A DNA stretch of 64,000 bases from Brasilonema angustatum HA4187-MV1 (lineage in GTDB: Bacteria > Cyanobacteriota > Cyanobacteriia > Cyanobacteriales > Nostocaceae), in the NCBI GenBank assembly GCA_019359695.1, contig JAHHGV010000003.1, positions 186,001-250,000 on the forward strand, written 5' to 3'. A program made the translations under genes and the position numbers. Numbering within the stretch: the first letter of the stretch is position 1; each line of letters starts with the position of its first letter. The notes under the pieces were generated by a model that saw only the letters and a list, made by a program, of their open reading frames with translations, made no database searches and was not told the origin of the DNA. Of the stretch, positions 9,346-18,427 are shown piece after piece.

Positions 9346-10020
9346 CTAGTTACTTTTAATCCAATCTCGAAGCGCACGAATCACAGTATTTTCGTTTTGA
9401 GTTTGGCGCTGTTGCAAAAATTGATTGAGCGCTTGTGCAGATACCTTGGGAAAAGCAAGGCTAAATTCTGATTCAACATAGTCTCGATGAGACGCATCTA
9501 TTTGCAGGTGATAAATTTTTAATCCCTGTTTTTTGGTGTAGCACCAAACTTCAGGAATGCCTAGGGCAAGGTATACTCCAATTCTGTGGGTAGAAGGACT
9601 CGTAATATCCACTTCAATAACCAGATCGGGCGGCAAATCTTTAGGAATTTCAGGATCGAGTCCTTGGAGTTGATTGGCGTTCTGAATATAAAAACAAGTA
9701 TCCGGTTCTGCGCCTTTATCAAGATCCTCCCTGTCTAGAGTTGTTGATCCCAAATCAATAACATTTAATTCCAGTTCTTCTGTCAGAGTTGTGACAATTC
9801 TTGCCAACAGCCGATTAATAATTTCGTGGAGTTTGGATGGCATCTTAATTTGGAGGATTCCCTGATCATAGGTCAGACGGGCAGCACGGTGGTCACCCAT
9901 GTCAGTCAATAGGGCTTTGTAAGTTTGCCAACTCACATTGGGGAGGACAACATTTTGGGTGACTTTGCCTTGAAAGTCTTCCAGTTCAAGCTCACTCACT
10001 TGTGTGGAAATCATCACCAT
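9346..10020 (-). CDS. Uma2 family (DUF820) restriction-endonuclease-fold protein
   Basis: The 224-residue product belongs to the Uma2/DUF820 family, highly multiplied in cyanobacteria and predicted to have a PD-(D/E)xK nuclease fold. Visible core motifs are GAEPDTCFYI (about residue 110) and PDLVIEVDITSPS (about residue 131), followed by GIPEVWCY. Cellular role is unknown. The start at 10020 is supported by GGGAG 9 nt upstream on the minus strand; a second ATG two codons in is possible. A second, divergent member occurs at 27026-27601. No partner gene suggests a toxin or restriction system. Confidence 0.85.
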   Translation of the reverse strand: MVMISTQVSELELEDFQGKVTQNVVLPNVSWQTYKALLTDMGDHRAARLTYDQGILQIKMPSKLHEIINRLLARIVTTLTEELELNVIDLGSTTLDREDLDKGAEPDTCFYIQNANQLQGLDPEIPKDLPPDLVIEVDITSPSTHRIGVYLALGIPEVWCYTKKQGLKIYHLQIDASHRDYVESEFSLAFPKVSAQALNQFLQQRQTQNENTVIRALRDWIKSN

Positions 10021-10250
10021 ATGTGCTGTCTCCCTAGTTAAGACTATATTATCAGAGCGTTTTCTCTCGGGTCTTTATCTATTATCCACGGTTCAAAAGT
10101 GCATGATGTCATCCATTCCGAGAAGCGATTGCGCTTTTGTGCTGACGGAGGTTTTATCTTTAATTGGAATAGTATCAAACAAAATGCTTGTGGATTGATC
10201 GCAAGAGTCACAAATATTGCTAAATAGTTCAACCTATAAAAATCTAAAAT

Positions 10251-10284
10251 GTAGGGTGCGTTAACGAAGTGTAACGCACCCTAC
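10251..10284. repeat. Perfect inverted repeat GTAGGGTGCGTTA
   Basis: Perfect 13-bp arms (10251-10263 and 10272-10284) separated by 8 nt. This TAGGGTGCGTTA palindrome is a common interspersed element in cyanobacterial genomes. It lies in the 364-bp gap between a Uma2 gene and the HlyD gene; I see no other feature there. Confidence 0.8.
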
Positions 10285-10384
10285 GGAAATCTTATGTTTA
10301 ATTTGGTTGACTTACTTACTAGCTTGCCAAATAGGGGAATTCTCGTACTCGCAGCAGTACTTTTGTATGCATTGTGATCCTCTC

Positions 10385-11929
10385 TTACCTCACCGACTTG
10401 AGGCTATCAACTTGCTTGGTAAACAAATTGCTGAAAATGCTCATGACAGTACGATTACGTACCTTAATATTTGCACTTATTGACATCCCTGATTGCAGAG
10501 GTAATTCCTGATTGTTAATACGCAAAAATTGTTTATCTAAGCGTATTTTAGCAGGAAAACTCTCATATGGACGAACTTGTTCAGGTGGCAAGGCATCAGA
10601 ACCAATCCAAACTAACTCACCTTTAATATCGCCAAACTCACTAAAGGGGAAAGAGTCAATTCTAATGTTGACTTTCATTCCTTTTCTCACAAAACCAATG
10701 TCTTTATTGGTGAGAAAAACTTTAGCCGTGAGAGCTTCATCAGGGACAATTTTGAGCACTGGTTGACTAGAACTAGCAACAAATCCGGGAGACTTGGCTT
10801 TGAGGTCGAAAACAATTCCATCAGATGGAGCACGCAGTTCTTGATATTGTAAAGTGACTTGAGCTTGGCTAATCTGACTGTCAATTTCAGTAATCTGCTT
10901 CTCATTTTCTATGATTGCTTTGTTCAAGTCTCTATCAACAGTTGCAATTTGTTTTTCGTTGTCAGCAATTTTTGTGAGTAAATCCTTTTTTGCTCCAGAC
11001 ATTGTATTTAGGAGCTTTTCTTTTGATTGGGCGATCGCATATTGTAAACGCGCTTGCTCCTGCCTTAACTGTTCCATTTCAGCTTGCTGCTGACTGACTT
11101 CCTGTTTTTGCTTGAGGTATTGTACGCGAGAAATTCCTCCTTGTTTAGCAAGTGGTTCAATACCATTAAGAATGGTCTGACTAACATCTTTAACTTGTTT
11201 AGCAGAGGAGAACTGAATTTGCGCTTGACTAAGCTGTCTTTCTAATTTTTCTGTTTCCAATTTAGCATCTGCGAGCCGAGAATTTAATTCTGCTTTGCTA
11301 AATTCTAAACGAGCTTCTTCCTCTGGCGCTAACTGATGATTTTGAGAGTTTTCACTCAACTGAGCACGATACAATCGATTTTCGGCTATCAGCGCTATTC
11401 GATTTTTTGTCAAAGAAGCGATCTCTGGAGGGAGATTAGTTCGCTCAATGAATTGCGGATTTGATAAAGCATTTTTCGCAACAAGTTGGGTACGGTAAAA
11501 TTGAACTTCCTGCATTAATGTGTTGCGAACTTTCTGTAGAGAAAGCAGTTGCGATCGCGCTGTCGTTGGATCTAGCCTTAACAGTACATCACCACGGTGT
11601 ACCTTTTGCCCATCCTTAACATAAACAGCTTTCACAACCCCGTTCACAGGTGTTTGTATTTCTTTTACTGTATCTTGCGGTTCAAGCTTCCCTTGAGCTG
11701 GAACTGCTTCGTCAATTTTGGCAAAATTTGCCCAAATCACTACCAAAGTTGTCATTCCCAACAGTCCCCAAAGAATCACCCGTGAGAACAAAGGCGACTG
11801 TTTCAGCACAACAGATGGTGTAGATTCGTTCTGTTGGACAATTTGTACAGGTACTTTAATCTCAGTGTCTAGTATTTTTCCAGAGACAACACGTTTGTGA
11901 TCAAGTTTCATTGTTTTCAATTCACTCAT
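10385..11929 (-). CDS. HlyD-family membrane fusion (adaptor) protein
   Basis: A 514-residue periplasmic adaptor of a type-1 secretion system. One transmembrane helix (about residues 49-68, ILWGLLGMTTLVVIWANF) follows a cytoplasmic N-terminus. Next come a biotinyl-lipoyl-like half-motif (TPVNGVVKAVYVKDGQKV), a long alpha-helical hairpin rich in Gln/Glu/Leu (about 130-355), the second lipoyl half (LRAPSDGIVFDLKAK) and a beta-barrel domain. It links the inner-membrane ABC exporter to an outer-membrane TolC protein. It is downstream of the ABC gene on the same strand, separated by 127 bp of heptamer repeats. No cargo gene is adjacent; a TolC-like protein lies far away at 45893. Confidence 0.92.
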   Translation of the reverse strand: MSELKTMKLDHKRVVSGKILDTEIKVPVQIVQQNESTPSVVLKQSPLFSRVILWGLLGMTTLVVIWANFAKIDEAVPAQGKLEPQDTVKEIQTPVNGVVKAVYVKDGQKVHRGDVLLRLDPTTARSQLLSLQKVRNTLMQEVQFYRTQLVAKNALSNPQFIERTNLPPEIASLTKNRIALIAENRLYRAQLSENSQNHQLAPEEEARLEFSKAELNSRLADAKLETEKLERQLSQAQIQFSSAKQVKDVSQTILNGIEPLAKQGGISRVQYLKQKQEVSQQQAEMEQLRQEQARLQYAIAQSKEKLLNTMSGAKKDLLTKIADNEKQIATVDRDLNKAIIENEKQITEIDSQISQAQVTLQYQELRAPSDGIVFDLKAKSPGFVASSSQPVLKIVPDEALTAKVFLTNKDIGFVRKGMKVNIRIDSFPFSEFGDIKGELVWIGSDALPPEQVRPYESFPAKIRLDKQFLRINNQELPLQSGMSISANIKVRNRTVMSIFSNLFTKQVDSLKSVR

Positions 11930-11941
11930 AGCCGTAGTTTT

Positions 11942-12056
11942 TATCAGTTATCAGTTATCAGTTATCAGTCATCAGTCATCAGTTATCAGTTATCAGTCAT
12001 CACTGTTCCCTGTTCCCTGTTCCCTGTTCACTGTTCCCTGTTCCCTGTTCACTGAT
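11942..12056. repeat. Heptanucleotide repeat tract between ABC exporter and HlyD genes
   Basis: Two adjacent tracts fill almost the whole intergenic gap: degenerate TTATCAG/TCATCAG heptamers (about 11942-12000) followed by CTGTTCC/CTGTTCA heptamers (about 12003-12053). This is typical cyanobacterial STRR sequence. Its place inside a presumed operon means it would be transcribed. Confidence 0.85.
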
Positions 12057-15041
12057 TTAAAGTTGTGCTTCTTGTTGTTGATAAAGGCAGTAGTAACGTC
12101 CCTTTTGCTCCATCAGTTCATTGTGGGTTCCTTGTTCTGCAACTAACCCTTTTTCTAGTAGCAAAATGATGTCAGCGTTCTTGATTGTACTTAAACGATG
12201 GGTAATAAAAAACACTGTTCTTCGTCTAAATGCTTCTGCCAAGTTGTCACAAACTTGCCGTTCAGATTGATAATCTAGAGCACTGGTTGCTTCGTCGAGA
12301 ATCAACAAGCGAGGGTTTTGTAAGACTGTACGAGCAATAGCAATACGCTGTCGCTGTCCTCCAGATAAGGATGAGCCTCTCTCTCCAACTCTGGTGTTAT
12401 AGCCATTGGGCAAAGACATAATAAAGTCATGAGCTGCAGCAACTTTGCTTGCTGTCATAATTTCATCAGTTGTGGCGTCAGGATTTGTCAGTGCAATATT
12501 TTCCTGTATGGTTCCGTCAAACAAAAGTGAGTCTTGAAGCACCATGCCAATCTGACGACGCAGGGAGTAAAGTTCTATTTTGGAGATGTCGTAGCCATCG
12601 ATGAAAATTCTGCCAGACTCTAAGTCATACAGTCGTGGTAAAAGTTTCATCAAAGTGCTTTTACCAGAACCACTTTGTCCGACAATACCAACAAATTTTC
12701 CGGTTGGGAAATCCAGGTTAATATTATTCAACTGAAGTGGAGCAGTTGGTGTGAAGCGAAAGCAGACGTTTTCATACTTGACAGTACCATCAATAGCAGG
12801 TATAGGAATGTTTTGACTGTCTTCATCAACTTCTGAGGGAGTATCCAAGATATCTGCAAGGCGTTCTAGAGAGAGAGCCGTTTGTTGGAAGTTCTGCCAC
12901 AATTGGGTTAATCGTAATAAAGGAGCGGTGACGTAACCAGAAATAATCCGAAAGGCAATGAGTTGTCCTAAAGTGAATTGTCCTTTGAGGACTAAGTAGG
13001 CTCCTACCCATAACACAAGTAAGGAAGAGACTTGGTTAAGAAAATTGCTGGTGACACTAGCAGCCGTGGAAGTGACAACAGTTTGGAATCCAGCGGTGAC
13101 ATAATTACTGTAGTATTCTTGCCACCGCCAGCGCGATCGCAATTCAATATTTTGGGCTTTGACTGTTTGAATACCTGACAGCGCCTCGACTAAATAAGAT
13201 TGTGTTTCAGAGTAACGTTCAGCCTTAAAACGCAGTTGACGGCGCATGATTGAGGAAAAAACTATCGTCAGAAAAGCAAACAAGGGTACAATCGCCAAAG
13301 CTACAAGAGTCAAAATCCAACTGTAAACCAGCATCACCGCGATGTAGATTGTCGAAAAAACTGCGTCCAACACAACTGTTAAAGCAGTTCCTGTCATAAA
13401 AGAGCGAATGTTTTCCAGTTCACTGGCGCGAGTGGCTAACTCCCCAACAGGACGTCGTTCAAAATAGCGCAAGGGTAAACGAAACAAACGGTCAATAATT
13501 TCAGAGCCTAAAGTCAAGTCAATCCGGTTAGTCGTATCAACAAAAAGATAGGTGCGGACACTCGTTAAAAGTCCTTCAAAAACAGCCATGATTAAGAGCA
13601 AAATCCCCAATACGTTCAGGGTTTCAAAGCCGTTCTGAATAATCACTTTGTCGATAATGATCTGGATGATTAAGGGATTAGCCAGACCAAACACTTGGAC
13701 AAAAAAGGAAGCAATCAGAACTTCCAAGAGAACTTTGCGATATTTCAGCAAAGAAGGGACAAACCAACTTAAACTAAATCGCTTTCTAGGAGTATACTTG
13801 GCAACTTTCAGCAGTAAAACCTGACCTTCTTGACCCCAATTTTCAACAAAATGATCAGGATCTTGCTGGACAATCCCAACTTCTGGTACTCCCAGGACTA
13901 GCTTTTTCTCGCTAATTTCATAAACGATAGCGAAAGTATCTTGCCAGCGAATCATAGCTGGAGCTTGCAGTTTTGTGATTGCTTTTGCTGACACGTTTAT
14001 CATTTGAGTATTTAACCCAATGAGTTCACAAACAGCACCGCAAAGCTGTAGTGAAAGAGTTTGAGTGCGCGAAATCTGGTTGTTGAGGATTTGATCAATC
14101 ACATCCCGGCGAAAGGGTATATTTAAATGCTGGCTCAGCATTTGGAAGCAAGCTAAAGTCGCCTTTAGAGGACCTCTACCATGAACATGAGGATATTTTG
14201 GCTGTGATTGAGTATCTGATGGTTTTTCTAACCTACGAGGATGCTCTGGTGCTAATGGTACTTGTTGTAGTAAAGGGTCTATCCTTAAGGAATCTTTGGT
14301 TCTAGATATAGATGCAGAGGCAGAAAGGGTTGCCCGAGGCAAACCGACTAAGCGAACATAACCAAAAGTTTGTACCTCTAGATACGTCATGGCATCGTTT
14401 AGTTGTAAGCGGGTTCCCACAGGAAAATCTTTAAGTATCCCACCACTGACAAACCACACCAATTGAGGATCTAGCTGATCCAAAGGTATTGTCTCTTCTA
14501 GGAACGTGCAGACAACTGCTTCGTCTAAAACTTTGAGAGTCAGTTCTTTGATATCTGTCGCACCATATGAAGCCAAGACAGTTTCACTATCAGCTCGCTT
14601 TGCTAACTCAGTACTCAGTAGTTCAAAAACTTCAACCGCAGTACAGCGATTTTCAAAACAAATAGAAATAGCAGGAGAATGACTCAGCAACGCTAAAAAC
14701 TCTGTGGCGCTTAGAGTCAGACAAATGGTTTCTGTAGAGGCTATGACTGTTTCGCATGGAATCCCTCTTATTAAACTAGTCCAACCCAGGATTTCTCCTT
14801 TTTGAACTAATTGCAGCGTTTCAGGCATCTGAGCATTCGGGTCATAACCCAGCAAGCGGGCTTGTCCTTGATAAATGATAAATATTTGAGAAGGCATTTG
14901 TTCCCGCACCAAAACGCTCTGACCCATGTGGTAGCGTAACATCTCAAACTTTGGAACTAATTTTGCCAGTTCTTGTGTCGGCAGTTGATTGAAGGGAAAT
15001 AATTCAGAGATGAACTCTTGTATGGAAGCAGTATAAGTCAT
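12057..15041 (-). CDS. Type-1 secretion ABC exporter with cNMP-binding and degenerate C39 domains
   Basis: This 994-residue protein is an ATP-driven exporter. Order of parts: cyclic-nucleotide-binding-like domain (about 20-140, FIIYQGQARLLGYD), a second poorly defined segment, a peptidase C39-like domain (about 290-420), six transmembrane helices (about 430-710), and an ATPase domain with Walker A GQSGSGKST, signature LSGGQRQRIAIAR, Walker B LLILDEATSALD and H-loop THRLS. In the C39 region the consensus Cys-Gly-x-x-Cys reads ATLAC, so the catalytic cysteine is missing, and the catalytic His also appears absent (WQDTFAIV). It therefore resembles the HlyB C39-like domain, which binds but does not cut substrate. 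It is the upstream gene of the exporter-adaptor pair. Confidence 0.92.
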   Translation of the reverse strand: MTYTASIQEFISELFPFNQLPTQELAKLVPKFEMLRYHMGQSVLVREQMPSQIFIIYQGQARLLGYDPNAQMPETLQLVQKGEILGWTSLIRGIPCETVIASTETICLTLSATEFLALLSHSPAISICFENRCTAVEVFELLSTELAKRADSETVLASYGATDIKELTLKVLDEAVVCTFLEETIPLDQLDPQLVWFVSGGILKDFPVGTRLQLNDAMTYLEVQTFGYVRLVGLPRATLSASASISRTKDSLRIDPLLQQVPLAPEHPRRLEKPSDTQSQPKYPHVHGRGPLKATLACFQMLSQHLNIPFRRDVIDQILNNQISRTQTLSLQLCGAVCELIGLNTQMINVSAKAITKLQAPAMIRWQDTFAIVYEISEKKLVLGVPEVGIVQQDPDHFVENWGQEGQVLLLKVAKYTPRKRFSLSWFVPSLLKYRKVLLEVLIASFFVQVFGLANPLIIQIIIDKVIIQNGFETLNVLGILLLIMAVFEGLLTSVRTYLFVDTTNRIDLTLGSEIIDRLFRLPLRYFERRPVGELATRASELENIRSFMTGTALTVVLDAVFSTIYIAVMLVYSWILTLVALAIVPLFAFLTIVFSSIMRRQLRFKAERYSETQSYLVEALSGIQTVKAQNIELRSRWRWQEYYSNYVTAGFQTVVTSTAASVTSNFLNQVSSLLVLWVGAYLVLKGQFTLGQLIAFRIISGYVTAPLLRLTQLWQNFQQTALSLERLADILDTPSEVDEDSQNIPIPAIDGTVKYENVCFRFTPTAPLQLNNINLDFPTGKFVGIVGQSGSGKSTLMKLLPRLYDLESGRIFIDGYDISKIELYSLRRQIGMVLQDSLLFDGTIQENIALTNPDATTDEIMTASKVAAAHDFIMSLPNGYNTRVGERGSSLSGGQRQRIAIARTVLQNPRLLILDEATSALDYQSERQVCDNLAEAFRRRTVFFITHRLSTIKNADIILLLEKGLVAEQGTHNELMEQKGRYYCLYQQQEAQL

Positions 15042-15109
15042 GCGATTTTGGATAAGTTACTAGTCCTTAATCATTGGTCAGAAATCAAAAGTCTTGGACT
15101 TTTGAGTGT

Positions 15110-15248
15110 TGACTTGCACCCTCCTACCTCCGGGTATGCGCACACAGGAGACGCTAAGAGTGAGCGCGCAGCGTCTGGTGGAGAAGATACGCCAGTCGCC
15201 TGCGCCAGGGTTACCCTACCAAGAGCGCCGCTGGTCTCACCTTTGGTC
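15110..15248 (-). repeat. GC-rich palindromic repeat cluster
   Basis: A GC-rich stretch inside an AT-rich gap. On the minus strand it reads CCAGCGGCGCTC, then GCGCAGGCGACTGGCG, and CAGACGCTGCGCGCTCACTC, matching the family described at 9272 in a diverged form. Short open frames here are by-products of the repeat. The 847-bp gap 15042-15888 otherwise holds AT-rich sequence and one terminator. Confidence 0.6.
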
Positions 15249-15818
15249 TTACTTTGTGGAAACTCCATCTTGTGACTGAGATGAAGAAGAGATATGACCT
15301 GATAAAGTGATAAGACAAGTTAAAGGTCAGAAGATAAACTAATTGTTTGTTCTGCTTTTTGAGCCACGTTTGAAACACTTATTCTGCCAGCCATTGTGCA
15401 AAGATGAATTTTTCTAGTCGTATAAGCACAAACCAACCTCCCATGTGAGTCGAACGTCAAAGTTGACATGGTTTACAAAATTGAAGGTATATGCACCAAT
15501 ACCGAAAGCGCGAAAGTTCTCAGTAGTTCTCTTTCCTGCTGTGTTACTCGCTCTTTTAATTGGTGTGTGGCAGATTTAAACGACCCTGACTAGTTTTTGG
15601 TAGGCACTTGTGGCGTAGACTTTATTTCTACTTTGTCAGGAATGAAAACCTTTTACAATATCTTCACTATCTTAAGGTGATTTCAGGCAGATTGTAACGT
15701 CAAAATACTATTGATTTCTCAAGGATTTCATCAATCTTTCAGTACTTTTACTGTAGAATCATATATTTTTTACTTAAAAAATAAAATTAATAATTCTGTA
15801 CAAACTTAACCAAAACTA

Positions 15819-15840
15819 TAGCCCCTATTAGCAGGGGCTA
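15819..15840 (-). terminator. Terminator after bilin lyase gene
   Basis: Arms TAGCCCCT (15819-15826) and AGGGGCTA (15833-15840) with a 6-nt loop lie 48 bp past the stop of the lyase gene. On the minus strand the hairpin is followed by TAGTTTTGGTT. Consistent with termination of the HEAT-lyase unit. Confidence 0.75.
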
Positions 15841-15888
15841 GTGAAATCAGATCTGGAATCACCGTAAGGTGCTTGTAACTTATACAAC

Positions 15889-16455
15889 TTAACTGGATGC
15901 TGAGTTAGTTGCCTGAGAAACTTTCGCTGTAGGTTGACCTCCACCCATGCGAATTTCAGAAGTGAATGAAGCTGTGCTAAAACCATCAACACGTTTCACC
16001 ACACTCACCCGCATCCGCAAATTGGGACTGGCAAACCACAGGCGTTCCTCATAGCACACGGTTTCGTACTCTATTGTTAAGGTCAATGCGTCATCACTGC
16101 CTATTTTGTAGCGTCCAACAACTGGGGGTTTCCCAGGAGAATCCATTGCCCGCAGGAATTTGCCTTCATTGGGATTATCTTGATCTGGAATAGCAACGAA
16201 TACTGTAGAACCAGTCTGTTTTTTTTCATTCCCTGCCATAGTGGCATTCCAAGTCACTTTGGCACCGTAACAACTGGGGCTATGGTCAACATTGTACTGT
16301 TGGCACAGTTTTACTACTTCTGGATCATTACTACTCAGTGTTTCTATGATTGTGTCTGATTTGCCGTTTTCTGATTGCTTACAAGCCAAATCATGACTGG
16401 TACGATGGGAAAACCATTTACCAGCGATTAACTGAAAAAACTCTTCAATATTCAT
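15889..16455 (-). CDS. Phycobiliprotein lyase, CpcS/CpeS family
   Basis: The 188-residue product matches the S-type bilin lyases, lipocalin-like beta barrels that attach phycocyanobilin or phycoerythrobilin to a cysteine of phycobiliprotein subunits. Family features include the N-terminus [21 protein letters not shown], the strand WNATMAG, and [19 protein letters not shown] (about 137-155). The last 15 residues are a low-complexity tail. Which subunit it serves (CpcS- or CpeS-like) cannot be decided here, and no phycobiliprotein gene is in the window. It follows a HEAT-repeat gene by 148 bp on the same strand, an association that fits chromophore attachment or phycobilisome turnover. Confidence 0.88.
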   Translation of the reverse strand: MNIEEFFQLIAGKWFSHRTSHDLACKQSENGKSDTIIETLSSNDPEVVKLCQQYNVDHSPSCYGAKVTWNATMAGNEKKQTGSTVFVAIPDQDNPNEGKFLRAMDSPGKPPVVGRYKIGSDDALTLTIEYETVCYEERLWFASPNLRMRVSVVKRVDGFSTASFTSEIRMGGGQPTAKVSQATNSASS

Positions 16456-16603
16456 TAATGAAATTACCTTGCCTCAAAATCTTTTTTATTTCACTTCTTC
16501 CAAGGTAGCAGGAGGGAGTCACCCCCAAAGCAATTCGCTCATTCAAAATTCGCTCATGGACTGCGTCCCGCTGCGCTAACAAAATTCAAAATTTTTGAAT
16601 GGC

Positions 16604-17275
16604 TTAATCTGCTTCCTCCAAGCGTTTCAGGGAAATTCTCGCCGCTTCAGCAACGTGGTTATGGCTATCTTTTTCCAGGTATTTTAAAGCTGAAATACTT
16701 TTTGGACTGGGAAGATGACCTAAGGCTTCTGCAAGACGCTGACGCACTAACCAATCATCTGATTGGGCAAAGCGCAAAATGAGATCCACAGACTCGATAT
16801 CTTTGATTTCTCCTAATGCAGCGATCGCCGCTTGTTGTAAAATGACTTCTTCACTGTCCAATGCTTTTATGAGGATTTCACGGGCACGACTGTCTTTGAG
16901 ATTACCAAGTGAAACAGCTGCGCTAAACCGTACTAACCAATCAGTATCTTCATAAAATATTCGCATTAGGGGTTCAACAGCTCTAACATCACCTAAATAT
17001 CCTAAAGCACCTGCAGCATCCGCACGTATACCATAATCCGGGTCAGTTTCTAGGATTCGCACCAAAATTGAGTAACTTTCTTCTGTTTGCTTGACTCCCA
17101 AGGCAAAGATTGCCATTGATCTCAGTTGCAGAGACTGGTCATCCAGGACTTTTTTAATCAAAGGGAGTGCGTCCTCTGCTGCAATATGCCTCAATGAGGC
17201 GAGGGCTACCATGCGATCGCGCAAATTTGAACTTTCTAACTGGGTGGAAATTTCCTGTAAGCTTGGGACTGCCAT
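16604..17275 (-). CDS. HEAT-repeat protein (CpcE/F- or NblB-like)
   Basis: A 223-residue all-helical protein made of about six HEAT/PBS-lyase repeats of about 31 residues. Recurrent motifs are LRSMAIFALGVKQ, IRADAAGALGYLGD, VRFSAAVSLGNLKD, LQQAAIAALGEIKD and VRQRLAEALGHLPS. Proteins of this shape in cyanobacteria include the E/F-type bilin lyase subunits, chaperone-like CpeZ, and NblB, which acts in phycobilisome degradation. Length is closest to the NblB group, but assignment is by resemblance only. It lies upstream of an S-type lyase gene on the same strand, supporting a phycobilisome role. Start MAVPSLQEIS is the only good candidate. Confidence 0.82.
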   Translation of the reverse strand: MAVPSLQEISTQLESSNLRDRMVALASLRHIAAEDALPLIKKVLDDQSLQLRSMAIFALGVKQTEESYSILVRILETDPDYGIRADAAGALGYLGDVRAVEPLMRIFYEDTDWLVRFSAAVSLGNLKDSRAREILIKALDSEEVILQQAAIAALGEIKDIESVDLILRFAQSDDWLVRQRLAEALGHLPSPKSISALKYLEKDSHNHVAEAARISLKRLEEAD

Positions 17276-17500
17276 CTTCTTTACTTAAATGAGTTTTCCT
17301 ATTTTTCTTCATATTAAGTATCATTACAAATTCTCAGACAGATTCGTTAAACGCAGGAGTAAGTAAATCCGTACCAAGTTGATTTGAAAATCTAACTACA
17401 GGATTAGTAACTGTAGTATGACAAAATGTTACTCTTTTAAAAATCAAAACAAGTTCGTAACAAAATATTTACATCTTTGGATCACGCAAAGTTAAAACCC

Positions 17501-18076
17501 ATGAAAACCCAACAAAATCAACACTTTTTTGGTAAAACACTTGGTATAGCGATCGCTACAGCCAGTCTTTTGATCAGCACTCCAACTTTCGCCCAGACTC
17601 CCTCAGCTTCACCAACCAAACCAGCCACGTCAGGTGCTCCAACTACTGGAACAACTGGTGCAGGTACAGTTGTCGATGTTGCCAGCTCCAATAGTTCTTT
17701 CAAAACCCTGACCAAGGCTTTGAAGGAAGCTGGTCTTGTAGAAACCCTATCTGGAACTGGTCCATTTACCGTGTTTGCACCCACGGATGCTGCATTTAAT
17801 AAGCTACCAAAGGCGACTTTGCAAAAACTACTCAAGCCAGAAAACAAGGCAACTTTGACCAAGATTTTGACCTATCATGTCGTGTCTGGTGCACTTGATT
17901 CCAAAAGCCTCAAGTCCGGTCCGGTTAATAGCGTTGAAGGTAGCCCACTTAACGTTAAAGTTGGCAAAGGTGTAACGGTGGATAAAGCAAAAGTCACCAA
18001 ACCAGATGTCACAGCTAGTAATGGCGTGATTCACGCGATTGATACAGTGCTTATTCCTCCAGGCGTGAAGCTGTAG
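17501..18076 (+). CDS. Secreted fasciclin (FAS1) domain protein
   Basis: This protein of 191 residues has a Sec signal peptide (hydrophobic [14 protein letters not shown], cleavage after TFA-QTP), a Pro/Thr/Ala/Gly-rich linker (about 34-60), and one FAS1 domain. FAS1 hallmarks are [32 protein letters not shown] and the C-terminal [20 protein letters not shown]1 proteins are extracellular or periplasmic adhesion modules. ATG 17501 is chosen because it begins the signal peptide; the TTG at 17477 adds eight charged residues. The 200-bp upstream gap is AT-rich and probably holds its promoter. Confidence 0.9.
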   Translation: MKTQQNQHFFGKTLGIAIATASLLISTPTFAQTPSASPTKPATSGAPTTGTTGAGTVVDVASSNSSFKTLTKALKEAGLVETLSGTGPFTVFAPTDAAFNKLPKATLQKLLKPENKATLTKILTYHVVSGALDSKSLKSGPVNSVEGSPLNVKVGKGVTVDKAKVTKPDVTASNGVIHAIDTVLIPPGVKL

Positions 18077-18224
18077 TGTTTGCGCTACAACCTCTAACGA
18101 CATAGAGAACGATACATCTCGGCTTGGAGTTCAGCCTTTACCCCGTGTTCTCAAAAAAGGGCTAGAGGCGTAGATACAGGTTATATTGCGTACGAAGTGC
18201 GTTGTAACCAATGCCATATTCAGC

Positions 18225-18340
18225 TTAGTTGTTCTGACGTTCCTTGAGTTGCAGTAAAATTTACGTGTGCATTTCGCGGCTAACTGTGTAGAAAGACGGT
18301 GACACCAAGCCAGAAATTAAAGCGATCAGATCTGGCTATG
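18225..18340 (-). pseudogene. Decayed 3' end of a GPH-family transporter gene
   Basis: On the minus strand this stretch encodes SREMHT, a stop, then ILLQLKERQNN and a stop. The intact transporter at 18844-20304 ends with TREMHAQILLQLKERQNR. Nucleotide similarity continues about 50 bp further upstream, through the region equivalent to its last transmembrane helix, but the frame is broken. It is the remnant of a second copy of that gene, lost except for its 3' end. Confidence 0.8.
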
Positions 18341-18378
18341 TCTTGAGCTTACACACTAGTGATCCAGTTTTGTCCACA

Positions 18379-18405
18379 GATTGGTGTAAACGCTATACAC
18401 CAATC
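18379..18405. terminator. Hairpin after small membrane gene
   Basis: Perfect 10-bp arms GATTGGTGTA (18379-18388) and TACACCAATC (18396-18405) lie 23 bp past the end of the gene at 18428-18712. No T-run follows, so it may be a processing or stability element rather than a true terminator. Confidence 0.45.
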
Positions 18406-18427
18406 TCGAACAAAAATTCGTTGTTTT

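Noticed and set aside
9346-10020. Uma2 protein as part of a defence or toxin system
   Set aside because: No methylase, antitoxin or other partner is adjacent, and the family is generally scattered in cyanobacteria.
11942-12056. CRISPR-like repeat array
   Set aside because: The units are 7 bp with no spacers and no cas genes nearby; this is a heptamer repeat tract. The same holds for 34658-34705 and 49189-49313.
15018-15275. Open frames on both strands over the repeat cluster
   Set aside because: They are produced by GC-rich palindromic sequence and have no protein-like features.
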